A stretch of DNA of 64,000 nt from Fuerstiella sp041398845 (GTDB taxonomy: Bacteria > Planctomycetota > Planctomycetia > Planctomycetales > Planctomycetaceae), in the NCBI GenBank assembly GCA_041398845.1, contig JAWKTZ010000008.1:744001-808000 (forward strand), read 5' to 3'. Below the pieces are notes generated by a model that saw nothing but the letters and a program-made list of their open reading frames with translations, was not told the origin of the DNA and ran no database searches. The first letter of the stretch is position 1; the number at the start of each line of letters is the position of its first letter. Shown piece after piece: positions 37,251 through 46,283 of this stretch. The translations under genes and the position numbers were made by a program.

Positions 37251-37568
37251 GCGTTGAGTCACTGGGTGGCACAGCTTGCCGTTCAGGCAGGCTGTGTGGC
37301 GTCAGCCATTGGAAACTGTGATGACGGAGACGATCTTGAAAACCGCGATGTTCGTGAAGAGAACGTGACATCATGCCCCGGGGTGGCACAGCCTGCCGTT
37401 CAGGCGAGCTGTGTGGCATCAGCCATTGGAAACTGTGATGACGGAGACGACTTTGAAAACCGCGATGTTCGTGAAGAGAACGTGACATCACGGTTTCCCA
37501 TCGCTGCGCGACACGCCTTCTTCGAAGACGTGCCACCCCGGGAAAAATCGGGGACCGCATTCTGTCGT
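37251..37568. other. Convergent intergenic region between adh and tssL
   Basis: About 318 bases, almost entirely the tandem repeats and their degenerate continuation (CGTGCCACCCC near 37540). No gene is supported; the frames seen in it are repeat-derived. Confidence 0.6.
37264..37497. repeat. Two tandem ~117-bp repeats related to the 18.6-kb array
   Basis: The copies start at 37264 and 37381, exactly 117 bases apart, each beginning GGGTGGCACAGC and sharing TTGGAAACTGTGATGACGGA. They contain TGCCGTTCAGGC-like hairpin arms. Words such as GGGTGGCACA and GGAAACTGTG.TGACGG are shared with the repeats at 18595-19142, so this is one dispersed family. A further related stretch runs to about 37560. 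Confidence 0.85.
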
Positions 37569-38309
37569 TCAGGCGAGATGCGTGGCTGTGTTTTCCCGGT
37601 GTTCGGGAGCTGCTCGCTGCGATTGCGGGCGGCTTTGATCCTCCGGGTTGCGGCGATTGAGCGTGGCGGCCAGCATCACGATAAACAGCAGAACGGAAAT
37701 CAGCATCGCCGCCAGTCCGGCTTTCCAGAATGCGGTGCTGCTGAGAGGTTCGACGTCGCCTTCAAGCGGTTCTCCCTGAATGGCTCCGGCGGATTCATGA
37801 TGAATGCGACGCTGCAACTGAGTTGCCCAGTAGCGTCGAGCTGTGGCTTCGTCGTGATGTCCACCGGGCATGTCGACTCGCAGCTCTTCCTTGAACGCAT
37901 CTTCGATGTCGCCGACAAAGCCCAGGACGATGGCCAGATAAAACAGTTCGGCGACTTCGCTGCTGGCTGTGGGAACGGCCTGTTCACCTTCAACGTAAAA
38001 CTTCCAGGCGCGGTTCTTTTCGCCGAAGTACTCCTGTTCCAGAGTATAATCGTCCCAGTCGCGAATGTGTCCGGTGAGCACCTCATCGGCCCAGTACACC
38101 AGGACACGCTTCACGGTCAGCCATTCGCCGGACGGAATTCCTGCCTGACCGGAATTCACTTTCTGCTCCATCGCCTGCAGATCCGCCATGAGTTGGCGCT
38201 GCAGTTTGTGAAGCTGGCGAGTATCCGGCGCTTCCTGGTCCAGAAGTCCGAGAACTTTCAGGAAGAAGGGTTCCGCAAGAGTGATAACAGAGACGGCCAT
38301 GGAAAGCAC
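37569..38309 (-). CDS. tssL: Type VI secretion system protein TssL (DotU family)
   Basis: TssL is an inner-membrane component of the T6SS membrane complex. The 246-residue product shows the DotU cytoplasmic domain (about residues 20-180, with WADEVLTGHIRDWDDYTLEQEYFG, a recognisable DotU block) and a C-terminal membrane helix at about 196-220 (AFWKAGLAAMLISVLLFIV). No peptidoglycan-binding domain follows, so it is the short form. It begins 16 bases after the tssK stop. The start may be GTG 38309 or ATG 38300. Its usual partner tssM is not next to it. Confidence 0.85.
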   Translation of the reverse strand: MLSMAVSVITLAEPFFLKVLGLLDQEAPDTRQLHKLQRQLMADLQAMEQKVNSGQAGIPSGEWLTVKRVLVYWADEVLTGHIRDWDDYTLEQEYFGEKNRAWKFYVEGEQAVPTASSEVAELFYLAIVLGFVGDIEDAFKEELRVDMPGGHHDEATARRYWATQLQRRIHHESAGAIQGEPLEGDVEPLSSTAFWKAGLAAMLISVLLFIVMLAATLNRRNPEDQSRPQSQRAAPEHRENTATHLA

Positions 38310-38325
38310 TTGAAAGGTTGAACAA

Positions 38326-39735
38326 CTATGCGGTGGTACGGATCGCGAACAAAAAGAACGCCAGCGTCACCAGGTTACCGGATTCGCGGTCGGTCACATC
38401 AATGCGGTTTTCGCCGTTGATCTGCTGTTCAACTCGCAGTTCGTTGAAACGAATTCCCAGGTTCAGGCTGCGTTCCACGCTTTCCCATGCTCCTTCCCGG
38501 TCCACTCGAAAGTAGTGCCAGTTCTTGCGAGGAAACGCCCGCGGAGCATCGCCGACGGGAGCAATCCGGATTCCCCGCCGACCTCGAATGTAAATCTTAT
38601 CCACTTCCTCGATGCTGCCGATCTTAATCCCGAGTTCTCGTTCTGACAGCAGTTCGGCCACTCGACTGCTGCTGACTTCTGACTCCACTCCGATATAAAA
38701 TGCCCACGTGGCATCCAGCCAGTCCGGCTTCAACCGCACGGTCATCTGGAAGCCTTCGCACGAGAACGGTTCCTTGACGTAGTCGGTTTCCTGTTCCGGA
38801 GCGATGTCCAGCAGTTGCCTGAGCCTTGCGAAACATGGCGCGATGTTGTCGTGATCGTAATGCGGGAGTTCGGGAATGCGGCGAGTCTTGCGAAAGATGG
38901 CCAGACTCCCGACCGCTCGACACAATTCCGTGTAAACGACAAACGGATGCAGTCCCGGAGTAAACGGGAAGTGTGCCAGACTTCCGAGAGCCGTGTTGAC
39001 AGCATGCAGATGCAGAATGCGTTCCAGGTCTTCTTTGTGACCACTGGCAAACGCCACGCCACGATCGATCATCTGTCGCGAAAACTGTTCGGCGGTGGCA
39101 CCCAGACGGTCGTAGACGGACCTCACGAAACCTTCGAGGCCAGGCCAGGCTTCCTTGACCAGTAGTGGCGGAATATAGTCGGGGTCAATCTGAGGCGGTG
39201 CTTCGGCCGTGCTTCCCAGTTGCAACTGCATGATGGGAACGGCGTCATATCCGCGAGCTGCGTCATTGCCGACCAGAATCTGAGGGTTCAGTTTGCGGAA
39301 TTCCAGTTCCTGCTGATTGCCGGCGACGTTTTCATCTTCGACACCTTCGAGGTGTTTCAGGTAGCGTCCGTTCTGTCCGGCCTGTTGTGCCGTGTTGCTC
39401 ACACCGCGCCGCAGTTCCGAAATTCCCACGTAAACGCGGATGCGGGATTCTGCCGTGCGAAAGGAGGTTTTGGGGATTTCGACCGGTGAAATGTGGGCGT
39501 CCTGAGGAAACCGCAGTTGTGTTCCGTCCTTCAGTCGCAGCTCACAGGCCCCCAGAGAGACTCGCCAGTTGGACAGAGCATCCTGATCGATTTCGAGCCG
39601 ATGCAGGCCATAGAAGAATGGCGTGGTCCACAGTTCGGACACGCGCAACTGATCATGGAAACTCCGTTCAAGAGCCTGAAAGTGGTGAGGCCGAAGGAAC
39701 AATCCTTCTCCCCACAACAACGAATCGGAGCCCAT
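38326..39735 (-). CDS. tssK: Type VI secretion system baseplate protein TssK
   Basis: The 469-residue product begins WGEGLFLRPHHFQ, the well-conserved N terminus of TssK, which links the baseplate to the membrane complex. The body has LLVKEAWPGLEGFVRSV and HPFVVYTELCRAVG, also conserved in the family. The start is ATG 39735, with an AAAGG site upstream; the frame is open further but the added part is not conserved. It is divergent from the main tss operon and followed by tssL. Confidence 0.93.
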   Translation of the reverse strand: MGSDSLLWGEGLFLRPHHFQALERSFHDQLRVSELWTTPFFYGLHRLEIDQDALSNWRVSLGACELRLKDGTQLRFPQDAHISPVEIPKTSFRTAESRIRVYVGISELRRGVSNTAQQAGQNGRYLKHLEGVEDENVAGNQQELEFRKLNPQILVGNDAARGYDAVPIMQLQLGSTAEAPPQIDPDYIPPLLVKEAWPGLEGFVRSVYDRLGATAEQFSRQMIDRGVAFASGHKEDLERILHLHAVNTALGSLAHFPFTPGLHPFVVYTELCRAVGSLAIFRKTRRIPELPHYDHDNIAPCFARLRQLLDIAPEQETDYVKEPFSCEGFQMTVRLKPDWLDATWAFYIGVESEVSSSRVAELLSERELGIKIGSIEEVDKIYIRGRRGIRIAPVGDAPRAFPRKNWHYFRVDREGAWESVERSLNLGIRFNELRVEQQINGENRIDVTDRESGNLVTLAFFLFAIRTTA

Positions 39736-40129
39736 ACGTTTGCCTTTCCCTGTGCTGACGAACAACAACCCAGGCAAAAGTACCTGAGTCCGGCGCGAAT
39801 CACAACAGTGGGAGTGATTTTCTGACCCAGACCTGCCCGAGTCACTGTGAGCAACCGGTCCGCAGGAACCGAGAGCTGCCTGACAATGTCGAGACGGCTT
39901 CCCGGACGGTCTTCGCATCGACCTGGTGGCAAGCTGGGATGTCCGTCCTGGTTTCACAGATCCTGAAGTTCAATACCATTGAACAGATGAACAGGTATCG
40001 CCACCACGTCCAGTCAATTCAGAAAATTTCCTCATTCCTTAATGCAAACCTGAAGGAATATGGCGACAATATGACCGCTACATTATTGATGCTGCCGAGC
40101 CAGCCGGGACGTTTCATGATTAGCCACGA
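39736..40129. promoter_or_regulatory. Divergent promoter region of the T6SS operons
   Basis: About 390 bases separate tssK from the rightward genes. A 7-bp inverted repeat, ATTCCTT (40034-40040) and AAGGAAT (40053-40059) with a 12-base spacer, could be an operator. A 64-codon plus frame at 39939-40133 is present but lacks coding character and overlaps the next gene's start region. I see no convincing sigma-28 or sigma-70 core promoter. Confidence 0.4.
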
Positions 40130-40531
40130 TTGATACTGACGTTTGTGTTGAACAATCAGCCACATCGAGAATCTGAAAAGAGCACTGAACTGAATGGTTC
40201 GGTCAATGGGACACCATCGACGGAACGTTCACTGGCGGAGATTCTGGAATTAGTGGTGAACGCGTCGAGGACGGATGCGGATCTGTCACCCGCCGACAGT
40301 GAACTGAAAAGTCGGTTGAGCACCGTGGTGGCTCAGTTTCCCGGGCAGCCGTTGACGTTTGATCCGGGCCTGCTGGCCATCGTGCGAGTCATCACGGAGC
40401 AGTTTCGGCTGCTGACAGCCGCTCAGCATTCTCAGCTCACCGCCGCTGTGGCTCGAACACTGTACGACGATTCCAGTTCACGCAATCGCCTTGAACGCCT
40501 GTGGAACGTCCTCCAGGAGGCACGCCCATGA
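40130..40531 (+). CDS. Unknown 133-residue protein coupled to a sigma factor
   Basis: The frame ends in a TGA that overlaps the sigma factor start (ATGA at 40528-40531), so the two are translationally coupled. The product is Leu/Ala/Ser-rich and helical after a polar N terminus (about residues 33-130, with ILELVVNASR and RLWNVLQEARP). There is no membrane segment. Start uncertain: TTG 40130 or GTG 40145. By position it could be a cytoplasmic regulator of the sigma factor, such as an anti-sigma or anti-anti-sigma protein, but no family resemblance is seen. Confidence 0.6.
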   Translation: MILTFVLNNQPHRESEKSTELNGSVNGTPSTERSLAEILELVVNASRTDADLSPADSELKSRLSTVVAQFPGQPLTFDPGLLAIVRVITEQFRLLTAAQHSQLTAAVARTLYDDSSSRNRLERLWNVLQEARP

Positions 40532-41196
40532 ATCAGGTCGGCCAAAAGCCCAGCGCAGATCTGGTGATGAGCTGTCAGGGACTGGTGCGTTCCATTGCAT
40601 GGAAAATTCACCAGAAGCTGCCGCGCAGTATCGATCTGGATGACCTTGTCGGCTACGGCCAGATCGGGCTTTCTGAAGCCGCCCGGGATTTCGATCAGCA
40701 GCGCGGCGTACAGTTCACGACGTATGCGTATTATCGGGTGCGTGGAGCAATTCTGGATGGTTTGTCCAGCATGGCATGGTTTTCCAAAGCGGATTACAAT
40801 CGGGGACGATATGAGCAGGCGGCCAACGCCATTCTGGAGTCTCGCCCCGACGACAGTCTTCCGGAAGACGATGTGACGTGGCTTGGCCAGACGACCCGAG
40901 TTCTGTCGATGACCTGGATTATGACACAATGGGGGGGAGAAGGTGCGGACAGCGCCTTTTCTGAGACAGTCACACCGTGCGATGTAGCAGAGGCGGGTGA
41001 CCTGCAGGCTTTGCTGCGGGAAGTGATCGACGAACTTCCGGAACAACAGCAGCAGTTGATTCGAGGCATCTATTTTGAGGGTCTTTCGATTAAAGAGGCC
41101 GGAGAACGGATCGGAATCAGCAAGGCGTGGGCCAGTCGACTGCATGCGCGAACACTGGACTGCCTTGCGTTAAGGATGACAGACGGCAATGATTAG
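40528..41196 (+). CDS. RNA polymerase sigma factor of the FliA/sigma-28 type
   Basis: The 222-residue protein contains sigma region 2 (DLDDLVGYGQIGLSEAARDFDQQRGVQF, split into core-binding and -10 recognition, then YYRVRGAILDGL) and region 4 (LPEQQQQLIRGIYFEGLS with IKEAGERIGISKAWASRLHARTL, the helix-turn-helix). Region 1 is absent and a short region 3 lies between, as in FliA/WhiG-type alternative sigma factors. AGGAGG precedes ATG 40528. It lies just upstream of tssA and between the two divergent tss operons, so it probably directs transcription of the T6SS genes. No flagellar genes are in the window. Confidence 0.85.
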   Translation: MNQVGQKPSADLVMSCQGLVRSIAWKIHQKLPRSIDLDDLVGYGQIGLSEAARDFDQQRGVQFTTYAYYRVRGAILDGLSSMAWFSKADYNRGRYEQAANAILESRPDDSLPEDDVTWLGQTTRVLSMTWIMTQWGGEGADSAFSETVTPCDVAEAGDLQALLREVIDELPEQQQQLIRGIYFEGLSIKEAGERIGISKAWASRLHARTLDCLALRMTDGND

Positions 41197-41336
41197 ACAG
41201 ACGGCAGGCGGCGTCGACGACTGCTCCCACAGTCAAATCTGACAGATCAGGTTGGCGGACACGCTGACGTTTTGTCGATTGTGGCAGGAATCGATGTGAT
41301 CAATGACTGAACACACTCACAGGCAATGATTGACGT

Positions 41337-42452
41337 ATGAGCGTAGATATCGACATTACCTCGTTACTGGAGCCGTTTGAGGGAGAGTTTCGTGGCGGAA
41401 CCGATTTGCGGGCAGACGACGATCCCGGCAACGACTACCGCAGAATTCGGGATTCCCGTAACGAAGCGCGTGAGTTCGAACGCAGGGCGGACGACAATGG
41501 CGAGCCGACCAGTGACGCAAATCGGTCGTGGCAGAACGTCTGGGACGAAGGTCAGGAATACCTGAAGACCTGCGGGAAAGACCTTGAAATTGTGGCCTAC
41601 ATGATTGAGGCTTCTGTGCGGCTGTATGGCTATGACGGCCTGACCGCCGCTCTGAAGCTGACTCACGATCTGGTCGCAGATTTCTGGGGTGAATTGCTGC
41701 CGACTCCCGATGAAGATGGAATTGAAACCACTCTGCTGCCGATTTCCCGCCTCAACGGCGACGCCATCACTTATCCATTGATGCGCGTCCCGCTGACGGC
41801 AGACACGTCTGTGGGCCAGATGGTTGTCTGGCAGTACACTCAGGCGAAACAACTGGAAGGGATGGATGCCGAAGAACGTGAACGGCGGGTTTCCAGCGGT
41901 GCGGTCACCATGGAAATGTTCAATCGAGCCGTTTCAGAAACACCCACCGATTTCTACCGCAGCCTCGTTGCCAGCCTCACGACCGCTCAGACGGCCGTGC
42001 AGGAACTCGATCGCATTCTGGAAGAGAAAGCAGGCGAAGAGTACGCTCCGAACCTGTCTCGTTTTCATGATTCACTGAAGGAAGCTCACGAAACCCTGAA
42101 GCTTGTCGCCGGAGATCGCATTGCCGCAGCGGAAGAAGCTGCCGAAGCGGAAGCAGAGCAGGGCGACGATGTGGCCGACACAGACGGGTCTGGTCAGGGC
42201 GGAGGCGGCGGAGGACGCATGAAAGGGGCCATCGGGTCCCGTGAAGAAGCGTTCGAGGTCCTGGAAAAAGTCGCCATGTGGTTTGAACGTCATGAACCTC
42301 AGAGCATTCTGCCGTGGGAGATCCGCAAAGCCAAACGGCGCGGCCGGATGACTCCGGAGGAACTTTACAAAGACCTGATTTCCGACAGCAGTGTTCGTGA
42401 CAAACTGTTTCGTGATGTCGGAATCGAAACCGCATCCGGAAGCGACGAATAA
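41337..42452 (+). CDS. tssA: Type VI secretion system protein TssA (ImpA family)
   Basis: TssA caps or primes tail sheath assembly. The 371-residue product has the ImpA N-terminal domain, with LLEPFEGEFRGGTDLRAD and WQNVWDEGQEYLKTCGKDLEIVAYMIEASVR, which is diagnostic. An acidic, Gly-rich linker (about 260-290) comes before the C-terminal ~80 residues (EAFEVLEKVAMWFERHEPQS). It opens the rightward operon, 140 bases after the sigma gene. Confidence 0.92.
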   Translation: MSVDIDITSLLEPFEGEFRGGTDLRADDDPGNDYRRIRDSRNEAREFERRADDNGEPTSDANRSWQNVWDEGQEYLKTCGKDLEIVAYMIEASVRLYGYDGLTAALKLTHDLVADFWGELLPTPDEDGIETTLLPISRLNGDAITYPLMRVPLTADTSVGQMVVWQYTQAKQLEGMDAEERERRVSSGAVTMEMFNRAVSETPTDFYRSLVASLTTAQTAVQELDRILEEKAGEEYAPNLSRFHDSLKEAHETLKLVAGDRIAAAEEAAEAEAEQGDDVADTDGSGQGGGGGGRMKGAIGSREEAFEVLEKVAMWFERHEPQSILPWEIRKAKRRGRMTPEELYKDLISDSSVRDKLFRDVGIETASGSDE

Positions 42453-42570
42453 AAAGCATTGTTCAGACAGCCTCCATAACCGAATGCGTTGCGATGCACC
42501 GGCGAGTGTGCAACGATGATCAGTTCCCGATTCTCTCACTTCTGTTAAATCCGTCAGAAAGGCTGCCAGC

Positions 42571-43107
42571 ATGGCCAAGTCTCAACAACACACGCTCGAT
42601 CGAGTTCGAAAGCCGCGCGTCCACATTACTTACGATGTGGAAATCGGTGACGCGGTCGTCAAGAAGGAACTCCCGTTTGTGATGGGAGTGATGGGCGATT
42701 TTTCCGGCAATCCCACCAAAAAGCCGGACCCGCTGACTCAGCGCAAATTCGTCAACATCGATCGGGACAACTTTGACGATGTGATGGCCAAAGTCAGCCC
42801 GGAACTGAACATCCGCGTTAAGAACACGCTGCAGGGCGGCGACAGCGAAATGGGTGTTCAGTTGAAATTCAAGTCCATGGCAGACTTCGATCCCACCAGC
42901 GTTGTGAATCAGGTCCCGGCACTGAAGGCTTTACTGGATTCCCGGGACCAGCTTCGCGATCTGCTGACCACCATGGATCAGTCTGCGGACCTGGAAGCGT
43001 TGATGGAACAGGTATTAAGTGACACATCCAAAGTGAAGGCTGCGGCCGGCGAACTGGGTGTGGACGGATCTTCCGATGACAGTAACAGCGAAGGGGGTGA
43101 ATCATGA
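42571..43107 (+). CDS. tssB: Type VI secretion system sheath small subunit TssB
   Basis: The 178-residue product is the small contractile sheath protein. The N-terminal region KPRVHITYDVEIGDA and KKELPFVMGVMGDFSGNP is the conserved TssB signature; the C terminus (after about residue 130) is helical and acidic. AAAGG precedes ATG 42571. Its stop overlaps the tssC start (ATGA), giving equal production of the two sheath subunits. Confidence 0.95.
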   Translation: MAKSQQHTLDRVRKPRVHITYDVEIGDAVVKKELPFVMGVMGDFSGNPTKKPDPLTQRKFVNIDRDNFDDVMAKVSPELNIRVKNTLQGGDSEMGVQLKFKSMADFDPTSVVNQVPALKALLDSRDQLRDLLTTMDQSADLEALMEQVLSDTSKVKAAAGELGVDGSSDDSNSEGGES

Positions 43108-44603
43108 GCACAGGTGAACAGGAAGCCCAGGCATCAGCCGCTGCGGCGGAAACAACATCCGGCAGCATTCTGGACAGTATGCTGGAAGCCATGCCCAGAG
43201 TCGTCGAAAAAGACGACGCCACCGACATGGTCAAGAACCTGATCAACGTGGCCATGCAGGGCACGCTGACATGGGATCGCAGTTGCACAAACACTCTGAG
43301 GAAGGCGATTGCCGCCGTCGATCAGAAGATGTCCGTCCAACTGGCAGAGATCATGAAGAACGAGCAGTTCCAGAAGCTGGAGGGTTCGTGGCGTGGTCTG
43401 AATCATCTGGTGATGAACACCGAAACCAGCAAGAAACTGAAGCTGCGCATGCTGAACGTCAGCAAACGCGAAGTCTTCAAGGATCTGGACAAGGCCATTG
43501 AATTTGACCAGAGCGTGCTGTTCAAGAAGCTGTACGAAGACGAATTCGGGATGCCCGGCGGTGAACCGTTTGGTGCGTTGGTTGGTGATTACGAATTCAC
43601 CAATCACCCGGAAGACATCGACCTGCTGGAAAAACTGTCCGGCGTGTGCGCGTCAGCTCACTGCCCGTTCATTTCCGCCGCCGATCCGGCTTTGTTCGGA
43701 ATGGAATCGTGGCAGGATCTGATGAAGCCCCGCGATATCGAAAAGATCTTCATGTCGAAAAAGTACACCAAGTGGAATTCGTTCCGGGATTCGGAAGATT
43801 CCCGCTACGTCACTCTGGTGCTGCCCCGAGTCCTTGCTCGCCTGCCTTATGGAGCCGCCACCAAGCCGGTGGAAGAATTTGGATACGAAGAGTTCGAACT
43901 GGACCCGGCCACCGGCGAATGCAAACCGGCAACTCACGATCAGTACTGCTGGATGAATGCCGCCTATGTCATGGGAACCAATATGACGCGGGCCTTCGCG
44001 GAAACGGAATGGTGTACGGCCATCCGTGGCGCAGAAAACGGCGGTGTTGTCGAAGGCCTGCCGGTACACAACTTCATGAGTGACGACGGTGACGTTGATT
44101 CGAAATGTCCGACGGAAATCGGAATCACCGATCGCCGTGAAGCGGAACTCAGCAAGGAAGGATTCCTTCCGCTGTGCCACTACAAGAATACGGATTACTC
44201 CGTGTTCTTCGGAGCTCAGACAACTCAGCGCCCCAAGAAGTACGACACAGATGATGCGACAGCGAATGCTGCCATTTCAGCTCGCCTGCCCTACATCATG
44301 GCATCGTCCCGAATTGCTCACTTCCTGAAATGCATTGCTCGTGACAAGATCGGTTCCTTTATGGAGCGATCTGACATGGAGAAGTTTCTGCGACGGTGGA
44401 TCTCCAACTACGTTCTGGCCGATGATAATCCCACGGCGGAAATGAAAGCCCGATATCCACTGGCGGAAGCTCTGATCAACGTGGAAGAAATTCCTGGTGC
44501 TCCCGGTTCCTACAACGCGGTGGCACTGCTGCGACCGTGGCTGCAACTGGAAGAACTGACAACCTCACTGCGAATGGTTGCCAAGCTGCCTCAGAAGGCC
44601 TGA
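43104..44603 (+). CDS. tssC: Type VI secretion system sheath large subunit TssC
   Basis: The 499-residue protein has conserved TssC blocks: WRGLNHLVMNTETS, RMLNVSKREVFKDLDKA, LYEDEFGMPGGEPFG, YEFTNHPEDIDLLEKLS and SRIAHFLKCIARDKIGS. With TssB it forms the contractile sheath. A strong hairpin terminator follows directly (44615-44653), separating it from the downstream tssC-like gene. Confidence 0.95.
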   Translation: MSTGEQEAQASAAAAETTSGSILDSMLEAMPRVVEKDDATDMVKNLINVAMQGTLTWDRSCTNTLRKAIAAVDQKMSVQLAEIMKNEQFQKLEGSWRGLNHLVMNTETSKKLKLRMLNVSKREVFKDLDKAIEFDQSVLFKKLYEDEFGMPGGEPFGALVGDYEFTNHPEDIDLLEKLSGVCASAHCPFISAADPALFGMESWQDLMKPRDIEKIFMSKKYTKWNSFRDSEDSRYVTLVLPRVLARLPYGAATKPVEEFGYEEFELDPATGECKPATHDQYCWMNAAYVMGTNMTRAFAETEWCTAIRGAENGGVVEGLPVHNFMSDDGDVDSKCPTEIGITDRREAELSKEGFLPLCHYKNTDYSVFFGAQTTQRPKKYDTDDATANAAISARLPYIMASSRIAHFLKCIARDKIGSFMERSDMEKFLRRWISNYVLADDNPTAEMKARYPLAEALINVEEIPGAPGSYNAVALLRPWLQLEELTTSLRMVAKLPQKA

Positions 44604-44614
44604 TCCGGCTTCGT

Positions 44615-44653
44615 GCAGTCCTGTCGGCAATGGTCGGCAGGACTGCTTTTTTT
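44615..44653 (+). terminator. Intrinsic terminator between the two tssC-like genes
   Basis: GCAGTCCTGTC (44615-44625) and GGCAGGACTGC (44636-44646) form an 11-bp stem followed by seven T (44647-44653). It would stop part of the transcription after tssBC, allowing more sheath protein than downstream components. Confidence 0.88.
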
Positions 44654-44684
44654 GCGCAGAACACAGTTCGTCCGGGAATTCGTC

Positions 44685-46262
44685 GTGCCCCATCAGCAAA
44701 CTCAATCCAAATCGGCGGCTGCAGTCGTCACGATTGAGCATCCCCCGGAACAGGCTGCGCAAAGCCTGCTGGATCGGCTGCTGGGCAGCAATGAAGTGGG
44801 GACCAGCGAACGAAAAACAGGCTTCAATCCGCTGCACAGCTTTCTGACTGAAACATCTCCGGGCGTTCGCCTGAAGCAGTGGCTGGGGCAGTTGCCGAAA
44901 TCGGCCGAACAGTTTGAAGCCGCTCGACTCACACTGGCTCGCGACATCGCCCGCATTGACAGCCTGCTGTGCGATCAGGTGAATGCCATCCTGCATGCAC
45001 CGGAATTTCAGCGGCTGGAAGCGACATGGCGCGGACTTCACTATCTGTGGGAGACCCGAGAACGTCTGTTGAACGAGCGCGGCTTTGATGACAAGCCGGT
45101 GCAGATGCAGATCCGGATGCTGGATGTGTCCAAAAAAGAGCTGCAGCGAGACTTTGAACGAGCAGCCGATTTTGATCAGAACGCGCTGTTCATGAAAGTC
45201 TACGAGGGGGAATTCGGCATCGCCGGCGGCACTCCGTATGGCATGCTGATTGCCGATTATGAGTTCACGAATCACCCCGACGACATCGATCTGCTGTCAC
45301 AGATGAGCGGAGTGGCGGCTTGTGCCTTTGCCCCCATCATTACATCGGCCGCGCCGAATCTTGTCGGACTCGATGATTTCTCTGACCTTGACAAGCCGGT
45401 CGATCTGGAAAACATCTTCCAGCAGGCTCGTCATCGAAAATGGCGCAGTCTGCGAGAACGTCCGGATACTCAGTTTCTGGGTCTGACACTGCCGCGCGTG
45501 CTGATGCGCGAACCGTGGTTGAATGACGGACGGCACGACTACGGCTTTCGTTTTGAAGAAGACGTCCAGGGGGCTGATCGCTCGAAGTTTCTGTGGGGAA
45601 ATTCCGCATGGGCAATGGGCGCGGTGATTCTGCGAGCGTTCGATACCTGCGGCTGGTTTGCCGACATTCGCGGAGTCGAACGAGGTGCCGAAGCGGGAGG
45701 TCTGGTGAACAATCTGCCAACTCACGATTTTCACACCGACGCATTTGGCGTGGCCATGCGGAGCAACGTGGAGGTCGCGATTTCGGACACACAGGAATCG
45801 GAACTGTCCAAACTGGGTTTCATCCCGCTGTCTCACTGCAAAGACACGCCTTATTCCGTCTTTTATTCAAATCAGTCTGTTCACAGGCCGGAAGTGTATG
45901 ACGATCCCGTCGCCACGGCCAACGCCGGAATTTCCGCGATGCTTCAGTATGTTCTGTGCTGCTCACGGATTGCTCATTACCTGAAAGTAAAAGCCCGCGA
46001 CAAACTGGGTTCTCATCTGAGTCCCATTCAGATCCAGAATGAACTGCAGGCGTGGGTCATCAATTACGTGACCGCCGACGAAAAGGCGGACCCGTCCATG
46101 AAGGCTCTGTATCCGCTGCGGGAAGCTCAGGTGGAAGTGACGGACATTCCGGGCCAGCCGGGAAAATACATGCTGACCATGCGGCTGCTGCCTCATTATC
46201 AGTTGGATCAGTTATCCTCCACCATGACCCTGGTGGCTCGTCGAGTTGACCTGAAAGATTAA
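44685..46262 (+). CDS. Second TssC-like protein (ImpD type)
   Basis: The 525-residue protein shares the TssC architecture (WRGLHYLWETRERLL, RMLDVSKKELQRDFERA, YEGEFGIAGGTPYG, YEFTNHPDDIDLLSQMS, SRIAHYLKVKARDKLGS) but is clearly diverged from the first copy. In the imp-type loci the second paralog in this position is ImpD. GTG 44685 is the likely start; the frame extends upstream only into the terminator. Its role may be in the sheath or the baseplate, and it is not yet well defined. Confidence 0.88.
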   Translation: MPHQQTQSKSAAAVVTIEHPPEQAAQSLLDRLLGSNEVGTSERKTGFNPLHSFLTETSPGVRLKQWLGQLPKSAEQFEAARLTLARDIARIDSLLCDQVNAILHAPEFQRLEATWRGLHYLWETRERLLNERGFDDKPVQMQIRMLDVSKKELQRDFERAADFDQNALFMKVYEGEFGIAGGTPYGMLIADYEFTNHPDDIDLLSQMSGVAACAFAPIITSAAPNLVGLDDFSDLDKPVDLENIFQQARHRKWRSLRERPDTQFLGLTLPRVLMREPWLNDGRHDYGFRFEEDVQGADRSKFLWGNSAWAMGAVILRAFDTCGWFADIRGVERGAEAGGLVNNLPTHDFHTDAFGVAMRSNVEVAISDTQESELSKLGFIPLSHCKDTPYSVFYSNQSVHRPEVYDDPVATANAGISAMLQYVLCCSRIAHYLKVKARDKLGSHLSPIQIQNELQAWVINYVTADEKADPSMKALYPLREAQVEVTDIPGQPGKYMLTMRLLPHYQLDQLSSTMTLVARRVDLKD

Positions 46263-46283
46263 CACTGACCGGAGACGCATTTC

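Noticed and set aside
39939..40133. 64-codon plus frame in the divergent T6SS region
   Set aside because: Codon use unlike neighbours and no ribosome-binding site; it covers the probable promoter region.
44613..44684. Earlier GTG start of the second tssC-like gene at 44613
   Set aside because: It would start inside the terminator hairpin and add a non-conserved leader; GTG 44685 is preferred.
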